NCBI GenBank assembly: GCA_036365455.1
Contig: JAWQUS010000008.1
Span: forward strand, 18,149,501-18,213,500
Reading direction: 5' to 3'
Length of the DNA: 64,000 bases
Origin: Macrosoma leucophasiata
Lineage: Eukaryota > Arthropoda > Insecta > Lepidoptera > Hedylidae
Part shown: positions 1 through 28,900 of the stretch, in pieces
Position numbering within the stretch: position 1 is the first letter of the stretch
Layout of the letters: each line of letters begins with the position of its first letter
The notes under the pieces: generated by a model
Databases searched by the model: none
What the model was told of the DNA's origin: nothing
The model's input: the letters and a program-made list of their open reading frames with translations, nothing else
Position numbers and translations under genes: made by a program

Positions 1-16329
<16,329 letters not shown>

Positions 16330-16690
16330 GGTGGCCAAATTAGTTTACGAACACCAATAATAAAAACGTAAGTACACTGGGAATCATCGCGCCAGGTAGG
16401 CTCTCAACACATTTCAACAAATATCTTCAGATAATCAGAAACATCACATTAATAGCTGGAAATTTATCTCTTTCACCAAAAACACTGATCCACCAAGATC
16501 TGTAAATTCAGTACGTCATTGACAATCTAATTGCGTTCCAAAGGATCCAGCCACCATAGATTTATATTTCATAGATTACATTACACCACAGACCAGACTA
16601 GACGTGTGTAACTCTTTACTGTTCTGATTCACTGTTCCGAAACATTTCGTTGTTCCGAAAGATTGGAACACCAATAATATTTGAAATGCA
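16330..16690 (-). promoter_or_regulatory. Clock 5' flank
   Basis: This is the non-repetitive stretch upstream of the Clock ATG, bounded on the far side by a hAT-type MITE at 16695. I see no canonical CACGTG E-box and no unmistakable TATA box in it. The transcription start was not located; a 5' UTR exon further upstream cannot be excluded. Confidence 0.35.
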
Positions 16691-16694
16691 TCAT

Positions 16695-16804
16695 CAGGGG
16701 CGGATTTCCCAATAGGCCGAGTAGGCCCGGGCCTAAGGCGGCAAAATTTAGAAGGGCGGCAAAATTTGTATCAATGTGAAAAAAACGTATCAAATCCGCC
16801 CCTG
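16695..16804. mobile_element. hAT-type MITE upstream of Clock
   Basis: A 110-bp element with perfect 13-bp inverted ends (CAGGGGCGGATTT / AAATCCGCCCCTG) and a perfect 8-bp target duplication TGCATCAT (16687-16694, 16805-16812). Both traits fit the hAT superfamily. It lies about 365 bp upstream of the Clock ATG and appears young because the duplication is intact. Confidence 0.88.
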
Positions 16805-17136
16805 TGCATCATTTGGAACATTTGGAACTCGAACATTATTGCTCTCTGTTTAGCGCGTTCATGTCGCTTGAGCAGCGACAACAGAAACACTAGACACCCT
16901 ATGTCATCGTTTCTGCTAAGAAACATTTCAGTCAAAGCGATGAGGTATGAAGGGCCGGGAAGCGGCAAAAGAGACCGTCGTGATTGGTCGATTCAAGGTT
17001 GCGACAGGTCATAAATTTTATCTACTGATGAGAAAGTTTTTGTTTTATCTTTGTTTATTATTATATATATATAGTTATTATTTTAGATATCATTTTCGTA
17101 ATCATCACATAAATTTCTTTATTTGTAAAAAAAAAA

Positions 17137-17446
17137 ACGTAACTTCACGCCTGTAATCCCCGAAGGGGTAGGCAGAGGTAAATGCATGCATTCAAGCATA
17201 CATGCAAACACCCACGATTCGCCGGTTACGTTTTGGCCCATGTAACAGGTGGCGAGCCTGTTGACATCTCCGGGCACATTACCAAACTTTGAGGTACTGG
17301 GAAATTTCCAGAAAATGGAAAAATCCCAATAGAACCAGAGACAAAGGCTTTTTCACCATTATCTCTGATAACCCCCTACCCGGGAATCGAACCCAGGACC
17401 TCAGCGTAGTAGTAGTGGCCTGCTACCACTAGGCTACCGAGGCAGT
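17137..17446 (-). repeat. tRNA-headed SINE, family S1
   Basis: Nearly the same as the copy at 8018: gtaacttcacgcctgtaatc at its tail and gggaatcgaacccaggacct at its head on the plus strand. It lies between Clock and Lonrf, outside both. Confidence 0.85.
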
Positions 17447-17449
17447 TAC

Positions 17450-18190
17450 AGTTCTTTATTTGTATTTTTTAAAAACTATATATCATTGTTTACAATAGGC
17501 TACATTTAGTGAAATATACATTAGGAAATGCACTGGTGCTCGTACGCCCTGGAGCTCTATCACTTAAGCTCTACCACTGTATATTACCCCTTACCCGGCA
17601 GATGATAACGGTTGACATTGAAGAAAACCTATAACCACTTACTGCAAATCAAATAGGTAGCATGTAGGTGTCACTAGGTGTTCACGCCTTCGAACTTGTT
17701 CAGTGGAGCTCTATCAAATAAATAATAATTAATTCAGCAAATAAATAATTCATTCATTCATTCATATCCGTTACCGCCGAACACAATAGCCGTGGACACC
17801 ATAGATAAGTGGACACTACCACTTCGCGTCAGGTAGGAAAATTAAGCTTATTAAATATTCAATTTTAAAATTATCCAAAGATAGACTGCTCACGACCTTA
17901 GTTTATTAGTCACCCAACTGACTTACCAAGAGCTCAGAGCGGTGAGGAAGGTGAATCAGGTGGGACATCGAAGTGTCCATTCTATAGATACGTAGTTTTA
18001 TTAAATATTCTCTGCCAACGTATTACCTACTATATCCACAAAATGATAGTATTTAGCTCTATCGTGTTCCGGTTAGATGGTAATGATGGCCCAGTGATAA
18101 CTGTCACAGAGGCAGATTTTTTTTTAGGACTCGGGATTGGAAAAGCTTCTGTACTTTGACCTCTGGTTTTCGTGAACATGTGAACTTCAT
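17450..18190. repeat. Mosaic of old repeats between Clock and Lonrf
   Basis: It contains pieces of family R (ctggagctctatcacttaag, gtgttccggttagatggtaa) with duplications and inversions, and no coding frame. Confidence 0.5.
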
Positions 18191-18819
18191 GTTTGTTTAT
18201 AGTATGCTTAGTCATAGTAAATGCCACTCACTATATTAGAGTTGAGTAGAATTGTAATAATTATGATGTAGAAATAAAATGTATCCTGTAATTTGTATGC
18301 CAATTAAATGGTGATATATGAAAGAAAGCTTTATTGAATACTGAAGATCTTACGTGCCTACTATATTTCTAGCAAATAGATAAATTCATTCATTCAAATG
18401 AGGATCTCATAGATTACCAGCAGCTTGCGAAAGGTTCTCAGCCAGTACTCAAGTTAAAATTGGAAATTGTAGTACTGTTAAAATTGGAAATTGTGGTACT
18501 GTTAAATTTCAGAAGAATTTTCTTTATCAGCCTTCAAATGTGAGTCTTATGCTGACTAGCTCCTTGGAATGCATCTCTGTAAATATTGTTGCTCAGTATT
18601 CCAAATTTTAATCATTATGTTTAATTAATTTGAGTAACCCATAGAGCAACGCGGGCCACCGGTCGCGGTGGACTGAAGGGGAGTAGCCATACGCAGGCTT
18701 TCCCCTCTGTCAAAGTACAAGATTAAATGCTTTTAAAAATCCTGTGCGTATATTAAAACTAGTTGCAGCTGGACTGCTCATTAGACTAAATCTAGTTGTG
18801 CGACTGAACGGACGTCCAA

Positions 18820-18892
18820 AAAAATGCTGATTTGCTGTGTTGTTTACTGTAAAAAGAGATCTAACACATCAAGCTTAAGGTATAAAATACCA
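18820..18892 (+). pseudogene. THAP-like zinc-finger N-terminal fragment
   Basis: The frame MLICCVVYCKKRSNTSSLRY-KIP has the C-x(2-4)-C start and the later I/F-P of a THAP finger. It ends at a stop at once. It is too short to identify with certainty. Confidence 0.35.
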
Positions 18893-19551
18893 TAATATCG
18901 GTCGTGTTGTTTCGGACTGATATAAACAACACAGTCGGGCGCAATGTTTGGTATGCCTTATACGATACGGGGATCGGTCAAGCGACTGATCCGAGTTCGT
19001 TTCCGAGAAGCCGCTGTCGCCGGTGCCGCTTATCGATAGTGTTGTTGTCGGTTTGTGGATAGTTATCGATAAATATTGCAAAAGAGTCTTATATACAGAG
19101 ACATTTTTGAGATTACATTTTCTTATTAATATATTATGTTGTAGGTGTATTCGCCACAAACTGCTCTAGGTCACCGTTATTAGTTATTACTATTCGCTCA
19201 TTTATTCTTATTCTTATTAAGTATTTTTTAACATACATAGTAGTTATAAAAAAAATACATATAAAAAAATAAAATTATTACTTTTATTATATTGTGGGTT
19301 TTATTTTAATACTACCTGTGCCCGCCACTTCGTACGCGTGGAAAAGTGACTTTGGACAGCTTTTTTGGATATAAATTTAGGTAAATTTTGGATTATAAAC
19401 TCTTTTGGTTAGTTAAAAAAATCTGGCTTACGTTAATGCTTCTCTCTACATGATATTGTATAGACGCATTGATGGTCATCGGATATGAAAGCACATAGGC
19501 TGCTAGTACTGCGAACACGTGACAGAGTCACATGTAACTCACCGAGCGAAA

Positions 19552-19640
19552 ATCTAAACTAATATTATAAAGCTGAAGAGTTTGTTTGTTTGTTTGAACG
19601 CGCTAATCTCAGAAACTACTGGTAAATTTGAAAAAATCCA
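19552..19640 (+). repeat. Helitron 5' end fragment
   Basis: The sequence tctaaactaatattataaag followed by runs of gtttgtttg and ctcagaaactactgg is the 5' end shared with the Helitrons at 21718, 45580 and 56322. It lies inside the 2.4 kb element. Confidence 0.6.
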
Positions 19641-19689
19641 CCACCACCACCGTCTTCCTCCATCCTCAGCTACTCACCAACATCTTTTT

Positions 19690-20070
19690 CGAGTATATTA
19701 CCAAGTTTAAGTGTGGCTTGGTTATCAGCTAGACCCTACAGACTGGGGTTGGAAGTTGGTCAACAATATATTAGAGCCAGTTCAATCTTTACTTCCACCT
19801 GCGCCGGAAAAACTGCTGAATACTATTTCTTGCAACTGCAAAAAGGGATGCAGTGTTAAATGTGGTTCCAAAAAAGCCTGACTGTTTTGTTCTTTGGCAT
19901 GCACAAATTGTCAAGGCCGGTCGTGTTCTAATATTGAATCACAAACAATGGAGGATTCGTTTGATTCCGATGAAGTATCGCGCGATATCGCTATTGACGC
20001 AATTGACTTGCATCCAAAATGAAGATGAAGAAGAAGCAGGGGAAGAAGAACAAGACACATTTGAACTTAC
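19690..20070 (+). pseudogene. Cys-rich (CXC-like) remnant of a transposon-type protein
   Basis: One frame reads DWGWKLVNNILEPVQSLLPP, then LLNTISCNCKKGCSVKCGSK and CSLACTNCQGRSCSN, broken by stops. Insect genomes hold many uncharacterised mobile-element-like proteins ending in this W-G-W ... C-x-C-K-x-x-C pattern. It lies inside the 2.4 kb element and may be part of it or a nested insertion. Confidence 0.5.
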
Positions 20071-21487
20071 GAATCAGACGAATGAACTTCAACACTTTTT
20101 TTTTAATTTACATCGCTTTGATCTTTTCCAATCTTTGAAAATTTCCGTTATTTTGCAATAGTTTTACATTAAACAGGATCACAACTGACCCGTGAAGTAG
20201 GCACTACTGGAGAAACCACATTAAAAAAACGCGCTAAGTACACTACCTCATAGGTGGTGTGGAAACGTGTGCATATTATGACGATAACAACTTTTATAAC
20301 TTTTTGAATAGTTATATCTCAGAAACGATGGCTCATAAGAAAAAAAATATTGATACATTTTTTATAGATAATTTTATGATCTACAATTTTTGCTTGAGGT
20401 ACTTTTATGATTAAACTTACCGTTTTGCTGAAATACTCATTTTTTACCTTTGACCTTGAATATTTTTTTTCCATACATGGGAATGATGGGGAACTTATAG
20501 ACATTGTTTATTATTATGATTTGAACAATTTCACTAAAAATTCAGCTTGTTGGGACTTGATGTAACTTCACTCTATTTTTTTGGTCTAAATTGACCGGAC
20601 CATACGTGCGCATAAAGACAAGACAAGACATAACGCGACAAGATTATTTGTTAAATTGGTAGTACATAATAAATAAAGTCCATCTTTATAATAATACAAA
20701 GTGTATTTCATTTAAACCTTATTTCCCAGAGTTAAGTAATTTTTCGATAAAATTTATCGACACTTGTCGCAACTATGGTTTTTAGGACTTGTCGATGTAG
20801 TTGCATCATTCTTTACACTATTATGACACGGAATGATTACATGTGTGTGTGAAATTGTTGATGTGTTTTGTTAAAGTCGAGGTGTGAGTTTCGTAGTAAT
20901 AGACGATTTTTGTTGTGTGTGAATTTAAGAAAGTGTGTGTTCCCCCCGCAAAAATGGCAGACTATTTTGCTGCGGTAAAACACGCTATGACTACTCCCCT
21001 CCGGTCCGCCGCGACCGGTGGCCCGCGTTGCTCTATGGAGTAGCCCGATAACGCTTCGGTCAAGTTAAAGGCCAATAAACACATTTGATTTTTGTACATC
21101 CTCGACAGATCTTCTACGTGTTGGACGTGAGTTCAACAGGATCTTTTTTTTATTTTTTCACTATTACTATACCTTAAACAATATTATATAAGTAGCAAGA
21201 ACGGCTCTAGGTATGTTAATGATATGAGTAATTGAATAGAAATGGAACCAGCTTCAATTTTCAGACGATGCGCATGTAGAAGATACTGACACAGATCTGT
21301 ACGGCCCTGTGATTTCCAGCACAGATGCGCAATGTCTTAGGCCTTAGGAGTGGCAACGCATTTAGATTGAAAGCTCTGGTTTCGTGTAGACTGATAGGCT
21401 ATTACTTACCAATGTAAACTGATGCCTGCTTGCCACTTCATGAAATGAAAAAAAAAACAATTGTGTTATGTTGTGCTTATGCTTATA

Positions 21488-21718
21488 CTAGCGGCCCACC
21501 CCGGCTTCGCCCGTGCTGCTCCTCTTCTATTAGGCATAGCGTGATGATATATAGCCTATAGCCTTCCTCGATAAATGGGCTATCTAACACTGAAAGGACT
21601 TTTCAAATCAGACCAGTAGTTCCTGATATTAGCGCGTTCAAACAAACAAACAAACAAACAAACAAACTCTTCAGCTTTATAATATTTTAGTATTATTATT
21701 AGTGTAGATTAGTATAGA
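21488..21718 (-). mobile_element. Short non-autonomous Helitron
   Basis: Read on the minus strand, it starts TCTATACTAATCTACACTAA at 21718 and ends with the hairpin-rich cgggcgaagccggggtgggc before CTAG at 21488. It is 231 bp with an (AAAC)n tract at about 21638-21665. Coding sequence is absent. It lies inside the left inverted arm. Confidence 0.72.
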
Positions 21719-22789
21719 TTACACTTTAACAATCTCTAAAAATAATCTGAGCTATATTATTGAATTAACATCAATTTCCTCTTCAATATTTTATTAAGTA
21801 ACAAGAAATTCTATCGAGTATAATGCTAATACAATACATTATTACTTAATGTTAATTGAAAAATAATTTTATGTCGACACTTTGTTAAATCAGGTTAGTA
21901 TTCGTACATCACTATGTAAACAAGGCTATTTTTAGAAAATAATGAATAGCATTAAAAGTCATTTAAGTCATACGAAACTTACACAGGTCTTAAAACTCAT
22001 AATAAAACATATCACTGCATTTCAAAATCCCACCGAATACGACACAATCCGTGAAAATTTTTACATAACCTCACAAAGGTCAACTATAGATTATTTTCGT
22101 GTTTTCTTGCACCACTCTGTTTTTAACAATACGAGAACATAATCAGTCAACATAAAGCAAAACCTAGAATACCACAATAACTAGTTAAAAGATTTAGTTC
22201 TCAAGAAAACAGCAAAAATATTACGAGCACCTGTTTGTTTGACAACATATGTACCACAAATCGGGCGCATACAATGGCGACGACGGTCACGCGAAGGCAT
22301 AACTACTGTTCTATAGTAGAATATGTCCTCTTCATAAGTAATATCTCAATGCTTATTGTTTGTCTTAGGGTGACCATATTTTTGGTTGAATACGGAATTA
22401 GCTGTAATAAAAAGCTACGCTAATAACGAATATATTTAATATATATTTATTTTTAATACTTATTCGTGATAATTACATGAGGAATAAAAAGGATACAATA
22501 GAAAAAAGACAATGAAATGTAAACAGCATTTATCAAGATGTTAAGACTTAATTATCATGCATTAAAGCTCAAAGAAAAACAAAAATGGGGTCTAAAAATC
22601 GCAATATCTAGACAAATAAAAATTGTTAACTTTGATAGTTTTCCAAAAGCCTCAAGTTTTTTGCCATATTCATTTGAGTATCCATGAGTATGTACTTTGA
22701 AGAGTACCTATCATTTGACATTCATAGATCTGTGATCTGTGTTCAAATAAGCTTCAAATTAGTTCAAAATGTCAGTCATTCTCAAGGAG

Positions 22790-22912
22790 GAGGAGCAGGC
22801 TTGGATAATTGCGGTTGTTTACTGTTGACGGACATTTTTAAATGAGTTTAACATTTCAATATTGTTTACGTTATCAAATTGTCGACCACCATTAGGCTAG
22901 AAAGATTCAAGT
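22790..22912 (+). promoter_or_regulatory. Probable Lonrf 5' flank
   Basis: The stretch before the exon 1 ATG contains no repeat that I recognise and begins just after a shift from transposon DNA. No TATA box or clear initiator was identified, so the assignment is by position only. Confidence 0.3.
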
Positions 22913-22969
22913 ATGTCTTTACGGCCGGTCGGTCAATCTGCTTCGTCTACATTTATATCATCAAATGAG
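22913..22969 (+). CDS. Lonrf: Lonrf exon 1 (start codon)
   Basis: The exon encodes MSLRPVGQSASSTFISSNE and ends at gtaaga in phase 0. It is assigned here because exon 2 opens in phase 0 from its acceptor through four codons to an internal ATG, so the frames join. If this join is wrong, translation would start at the ATG at 29005. It is the only short open exon with a good donor upstream. Confidence 0.65.
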
Positions 22970-25900
22970 GTAAGAAGTAGGTAGTAAAAGAAATAGTGGC
23001 TTGTGAAGTCGATTATAGTTTTTATTAGTTTGATAAAATAAATATTTCGTTGTTATATAATCAAATTAACTCCTGTAAGTAAATGAAAAGGAACCCTTGC
23101 CATGGTATATTACGTAAGAAATTATGTAAGGATTAGATGCTCAAAGGGAATATTGTCGTTTCGGTCGTAAAAGTATGTTTCTGAAATGGTTTCTATCGAT
23201 TTTTGGTTGCATTCATGGATGATATAGATTAATACAAAATACTTAAGTGAACAGCACCTGTAATCATTCATCCTCCTGACTTCGTTTGTAGACATAATCT
23301 AACATTTATTGCAGCAAAATTATACCGATGTCGTTTAATGAGGTTATGTTCCGTAGTATGGTGGGTTAACAAAACAAAATCTGTTATTTGTGAATTAGAT
23401 TCAGATATTCTCAAATCTGATAAAATTTTGAAGCCTGGAGATGAAAGCTGGATAGTGGTAGATCAATCTGTAAAATATTATAAATATAGATAATGAAGTT
23501 AATGTGTTTGCATTATTGACTAGCAATCCATCTAAGCTGTGTACAAATATAAATTTGTGGTAACTTCAGCAGTTTTGTGATCTTTTTGGTAGTTGTGTGT
23601 TTTGTAGGAAAGTAATTTCAGTAAACCATTGTTAAAAAAGAAAATTCATCAATTTTACCTTCAGAAAACAACAATAATTACCTATAATATCATTGTTTTC
23701 TAATGAAGAGAAAAAATATTTAACAAAGGAAAGAAAAATTAACCAAACATTATATTTACATTTTGCCTAAATGATGGTCAGTAATTTGGTATCATCTTTT
23801 AATTTAATTACAGGAATTACAGGGCCGTACATCTCTTTATTAATGACTAGCTCCACCGGGTTGCACGGATGCAATGAATATAACACTCATGCGTGAAAGT
23901 GCATCTTTCAAATGGGGAAATAATTTTTGATATTGATCAAGTAGTTTTTGTGTGAAAACATTTCAAACTTAAACAATGTTTGAAATGTTTTTACACAAAA
24001 ACTACTATGATTAAATTATTATATATATATATATATTAAAAACCAAAATGTTTTTTTTTTATAATATTAATATAGCATATACATCCAAAATCAAAAGAAG
24101 ATAAGTGTATAGTTAGGTAAATACAAATAAACAAACTTTTTACCCAACATTGCCGGAACGAGGATTATATTTGTCTTATTAATAAGTATATTAAAAAAAT
24201 ATTTGAATGTGGTGATATTCATTGTTTTTTTTTCAAATAAAACGTTCTTAGCTCCATACTTAAATATTTATTTCGCTATAGTTTTATTCTCTCCATTAAA
24301 ACAAAGGGCAGTAGTTTTAATGGAAAATTTAATGAATGAATTAAACATATAACTATAGAGACTCAGAAGCAGAACATGTGATTTTGATTATCTTTTGTTT
24401 ATTTTGGATGATTTAGAATAAATTACACTTCAATTGGGTCCATAGTAGGACAGACAGAGCCCGGAACCCCAATTATTTTGATTAACTGTTTGAAATTGGT
24501 TGTGTACTTCCATTTGTATGTTACTACTAATGCTAACTAACACTTAACAATATTGGGTGACTGGATTGACCCAATCTAACCAAAGTTTGTATTGGGATAG
24601 GATTTTGAAGAGGTTTGTGATGAAGTTTTTTTTGTATTTAACACATGGGTGCCTGAAGCCATTATAACAATAAAACTTTTATTGTGTCTCATATACTATC
24701 CAGCAATGTGTTAAGCAACTTGCGATCGGGATTTCAAACCAGAGTTCATCATTGGCAGTAGAGAGCTGTTTCTCCAGTGAGGAAGCAGTCTCATTAAATA
24801 AGGACTATCAGTGAACAAGATGCCATATGTTCTGTCTCTTAAGCTTTCTGACATTTATTTGGTCACCTAATGCTGATTCTAGCGTGTTAGAATGAGCTTT
24901 TATATGATTCTTGTAGGCTTTTGCTTTGTACGACGTCGTCCTTGACGGTTCTTATTTCTGTGTTCTCATGCAACTCACTGATTCTGATAAATAGAGTTAA
25001 TCTTTGGAACCATTGTATGATCTCTACATTAGAATTTTTGGATGATCCACTTTGCTCAACTATGTATGTCCAAACCGGCTTGTATGTAGTTTTGTATATG
25101 AGTATCTTATTTTCTGTTGTGTGATTTACTGCCAACTAGCCAGTTGAACTTTCCGAGCTGTATGTCTCGTCACAAGTTTTCTTAATAGGTATGAGTTTTC
25201 CATGTTTGTTTCATGTCAAGATGTTCCTGCGTAAATATTTTGCCGAATCTTGGTGGAGTTTTATAGAGTTATTATTTCTTTAATTTTGAGTTAACTCGAA
25301 GGAATTCAAACAATCGGTTTGCGTATTTGATCGGAAATAATTTAATCTACCTAGTTCGCGGTCTGTCCGAAATTATGGAGTGTGAGAACGTTTATTACTT
25401 AAAGCGAAATAATTCAAACGAAATTGTTAACCTAATAAGCGTTAAATGATTTGAAATTTGTTGCAAAAAATAAGAGTTTCTCAAAACCAACAAAAAAAAC
25501 AGTCAAGTGCGAGTTGGACCCACGCACGAAGGGCTCCGTACCATCATCTATATATATTTTTTTTTAAATCTAATTATTAATTGTGTAAGGTGATACACAA
25601 TACCTATTTTGTGAAAATTTTAAGCGTCTGGGTACCTGCTGCCTTTATTAATATTCAACAAAAATATAAAAAAAAACACGTTTATAGTATACCCACTCTT
25701 AATACCTATATATATATATATATATATATACATATATGTATCATAGGTTGGGGAAAAGTCTTTTCGCATTATAGTATGTATGAACTTGTAATAAAATCTC
25801 TTTGGCTGTAGTATTTGTATCTGGCTGGTTTTGGTATCATTGAAAGTTAAAATTTTAAAGAACGTAATTCCAAATTCAAATGAGGCAAATGTGTGATTTT

Positions 25901-28900
25901 CATTTGTTTTTCGTACTGTCAAGATGAGTGAATCTAATGAAGAAATTCGATACATTTTAAAATTTTACTACAAAAAAGGTAAAAATGCAACGCAAGCCGC
26001 GAAAAAAAATTGCGATGTTTATGGACCTAGTGCAGTGTCTGTGAGAGTAGCACAAATTTGGTTTAAGCGTTTTCAATTCGGAAATTTTGATGTCAAAGAT
26101 GCACCTCGCTCTGGTCGCCCTATTACGGATAAAATGGATGCCATTTTTTTTTGAAAAAGTGGAGCAAGATCGACATATCAGTAGTTACGAAGTAGCTGAA
26201 GAACTGAGAATTGATCACAAAACAGTTTTGGCGCATTTGAAAAAAGCTGGGTACAAAAAAAGCTCGATATTTGGGTACCTCACGAGCTCACTGAAAGAAA
26301 CCTAATGAACCTTGTACTCATTTGTGATTCTTTATTACGACGTAATGAAACTGAATCATTTTTGAAGAAGCTGATAACTGGTGATGAAAAGTGGATCACG
26401 TACGACAAGAACGTGCGAAAAAGGTCGCGGTCAAAGGCCGGTCAGGCTTCACAGACTGTGGCGAAACCCGGGTTAACTCGCAATAAGGTGAAGTTGTGTG
26501 TGTGGTGGGATTGGAAGGGCATTATTCATTATGAGCTATTACACCAGGCAGGACTATCGATTCTGAACTCTACTGCGAACAACTCATGAGATTAAAGCAA
26601 GAAGTTGAGAGAAAGCGGCCGGAATTGATCAACAGAAGGGGTGTGGTGAAAATTAAGAGAGTTTGGCTGGGAGGTGTTAATGCATCCGCCGCATAGTCCT
26701 GACCTTGCACCTTCAGATTTCCACCTGTTTCGGTCTCTTCAGAATTCTTTATGCAATGTTAGGTTAACATCACGAGAGGACTGCCATATCCACTTGTCGC
26801 GGTATTTTGATGAGAAGTCCCAAAATTTTTATAGCAATGGGATCATGTCCCTACCTACAAGATAGCAAAAGGTTATCGAACAAAATGGTACATTCATACT
26901 TTAGTTAAATTTAAATAAACTATATTAAAAAATGTTTTGAATTATCTTAAAAAACGCGAAGAAACTTTTTCCCCAACCTAATATATATATTTTTTTATTT
27001 TTAGTATTTTTGTTATAGTGGCTACGGTAAAATTTCAGCTTTCTAGCTATCACGGTTTATGAGATACCTACCTGGTGATAGACTTTCTGTCTAGACAGCG
27101 AAACTATCCCGCTTTACCTTTTAGGTACGGATTCCTAAAAAATGCCCCGCTTAAAGGCCCTTTCAAGGGTAAGCAGTTCCATGCTCTGCCCATAAATTTA
27201 AATAAAAACGCCGCTAGGGAATAAATACGGAATAAAAATGGTCTAAAACATACCTATATTTTTAATTAAATAGATTCACGGTTGACCTAAGTATCTTTAA
27301 AAAAAAAAACATTTTATTTGGTTAAATTAATTTAATGTAGGTAGGTAGGCGTATAAAATGACAAATGACAACCATCAATAATATTGGTCCCGTTTAACTT
27401 TAATAGAACATAGGTGGTACTCAGAGTGTGGTAGTGCTTGCATTCACAGAGTCAGTGTGCCAGTAGGTCGAGTTACGTAAGTCCACCGCTTACTTCGCTT
27501 TGCGTAAGCACCGTTGTAAGCAGTAGGTACAGCAAAATGATGATTTAACCTCTCCCGTGATCTACTGTGTATTTTATTAATTATTTTATTTCTATTCTCG
27601 AAAGACATGGCTCATTTTATATATACATATTCTTTTTATTATTGAAAAAAAAAATATGTTGAATGTATGTAAGTATTAGACAGTACCATTTAATTTTTTT
27701 TAACATTGTATATTTGTATATCAATACATTTATAAAATATACAGGGTTACTCATACTCCTCCCTCTCTACATCAATCCCAACATTTATGATGCGCTAATA
27801 TGTAGATCTACAGGAGTCACGGCATTGCCTGGTCTTTCATAATTATTCAAATATTATTAGAGCTTTCTGTTATAACCACCGCATAATATTGTTTATGTGT
27901 ACTACCGAGCTTTCCTCTGTTACTAATCATTTTGAATTATTAAAAAAAAAGGTATGTTAAATTATGTATGAGCTCCTAGCGCGGCATATTTATTTTCACT
28001 AAAATTTCACAATTTATTTTAACTAGATTTACTGATATAACATACAGAGTAATTAATTATGTTAACCGCGTATCAATATTTAATAGTCCACTGTTGAACA
28101 TAAGCTGTCATATCCTGTATCCTAATGGTAATGTTGTCTTTATGTTACCCTACACAACGCACTAAGACGAGGATCGGACCCGCAGGGATCTCCCTTAGGG
28201 AGTGGTGAAAATTAAGTCACATAGATCCCTATGCGCTCGCTAATTTCCCTGTGAAGTGAGTGTTCCCTACTTACTAGTGCAGTCTTGAGACAAGCCGCCT
28301 TTATAAGTCCATTATAAAGAAAGGTCATTACTCCGCCTATTTAAAACGCTTTTATCCTTTTTTTTGTCTTTGATTATTGCTTGTTTTCCTTCAATACCGC
28401 TTATCAGCGATAATATTAAGGTTCTTCACTCAAATGTTGCTAACCCCAAATTACACAGAACTTGTTTTATACTCGTAAGTAATCCCAAACGACTGCTGCA
28501 CCGCCAGGTAAAGACAGAAATCTTAGCGCATCTTAGGCATATAAACTCCGTCCCTATCCAAATTTATTCGAAATTCATACCAGATCTGATTACCGTTACG
28601 TATGAAAATATCCGTTCGTTAGTTACAATTACGGTAATCCGTATCCGTAACGCAGTTCCTTAACTTTCCTGATTCCCAGTACTAGGAAAGCCGGTGCGGC
28701 GGTTAGTATGAGACTCCTGCAGGCGTATTCTGTAACTAGGTGGCCATCAATTTGATAGCCACTTTGCAATACATTGTTGTTTTCCTAAAATTATCGTTAT
28801 AAACAGCTTATGTCAAAACAGCAATTTATTGCAAGGTATAGTAGTGATCATCGGGCCAACATTGATATTAATTCTCTTCCTCGTCTGTGTCGTAGTCGCA

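Larger units (their letters stand above)
18640..21037 (+). mobile_element. 2.4 kb DNA transposon with 8-bp target duplication and THAP-like remnant (P-superfamily candidate)
   Basis: The ends are CATAGAGCAACGCGGGCCAC and its complement at 21018-21037. They are flanked by gagtaacc (18632-18639) and gagtagcc (21038-21045), an 8-bp target duplication with one change. The inverted homologous arm at 61.1 kb shows the uninterrupted site. Near the left end a short frame at 18823 (MLICCVVYCKKRS) resembles the N-terminal zinc ligands of a THAP domain, which P-element transposases carry. The rest is decayed and includes other insertions. Two ~300 bp elements (48422, 56537) share both ends. P superfamily is an inference; hAT also gives 8-bp duplications. 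Confidence 0.7.
18195..22355. mobile_element. Left inverted arm, homologous to 58782-62650
   Basis: Segments 18195-18631, 21046-21440 and about 21836-22355 match the reverse complement of the right arm at high identity (for example ttcgcaaagttctcagcc-like text, gtcatttaagtcatacgaaa, taccacaataactagttaaa). The 2.4 kb transposon and a short Helitron interrupt it. One terminus is recognisable near 22355; the other is lost at 18195. Confidence 0.65.

Noticed and set aside
19516..19521. Canonical E-box CACGTG between Clock and Lonrf
   Set aside because: It lies inside the 2.4 kb transposon, about 3 kb from either start codon, with no second E-box nearby; a single hexamer is expected by chance.
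20319..20504. 61-codon minus-strand frame (MSISSPSFPCMEKKYSRSKV)
   Set aside because: Decayed sequence inside the 2.4 kb element without a recognisable domain.
24024..24040. (TA)n tract as a regulatory TATA element
   Set aside because: Such tracts occur at random across these AT-rich introns (also 25709, 51558) and are not placed before any exon.
28364..28663. 99-codon plus-strand frame in Lonrf intron 1
   Set aside because: No domain, no codon bias, begins in a poly-T tract, and repeat-like text lies just upstream.
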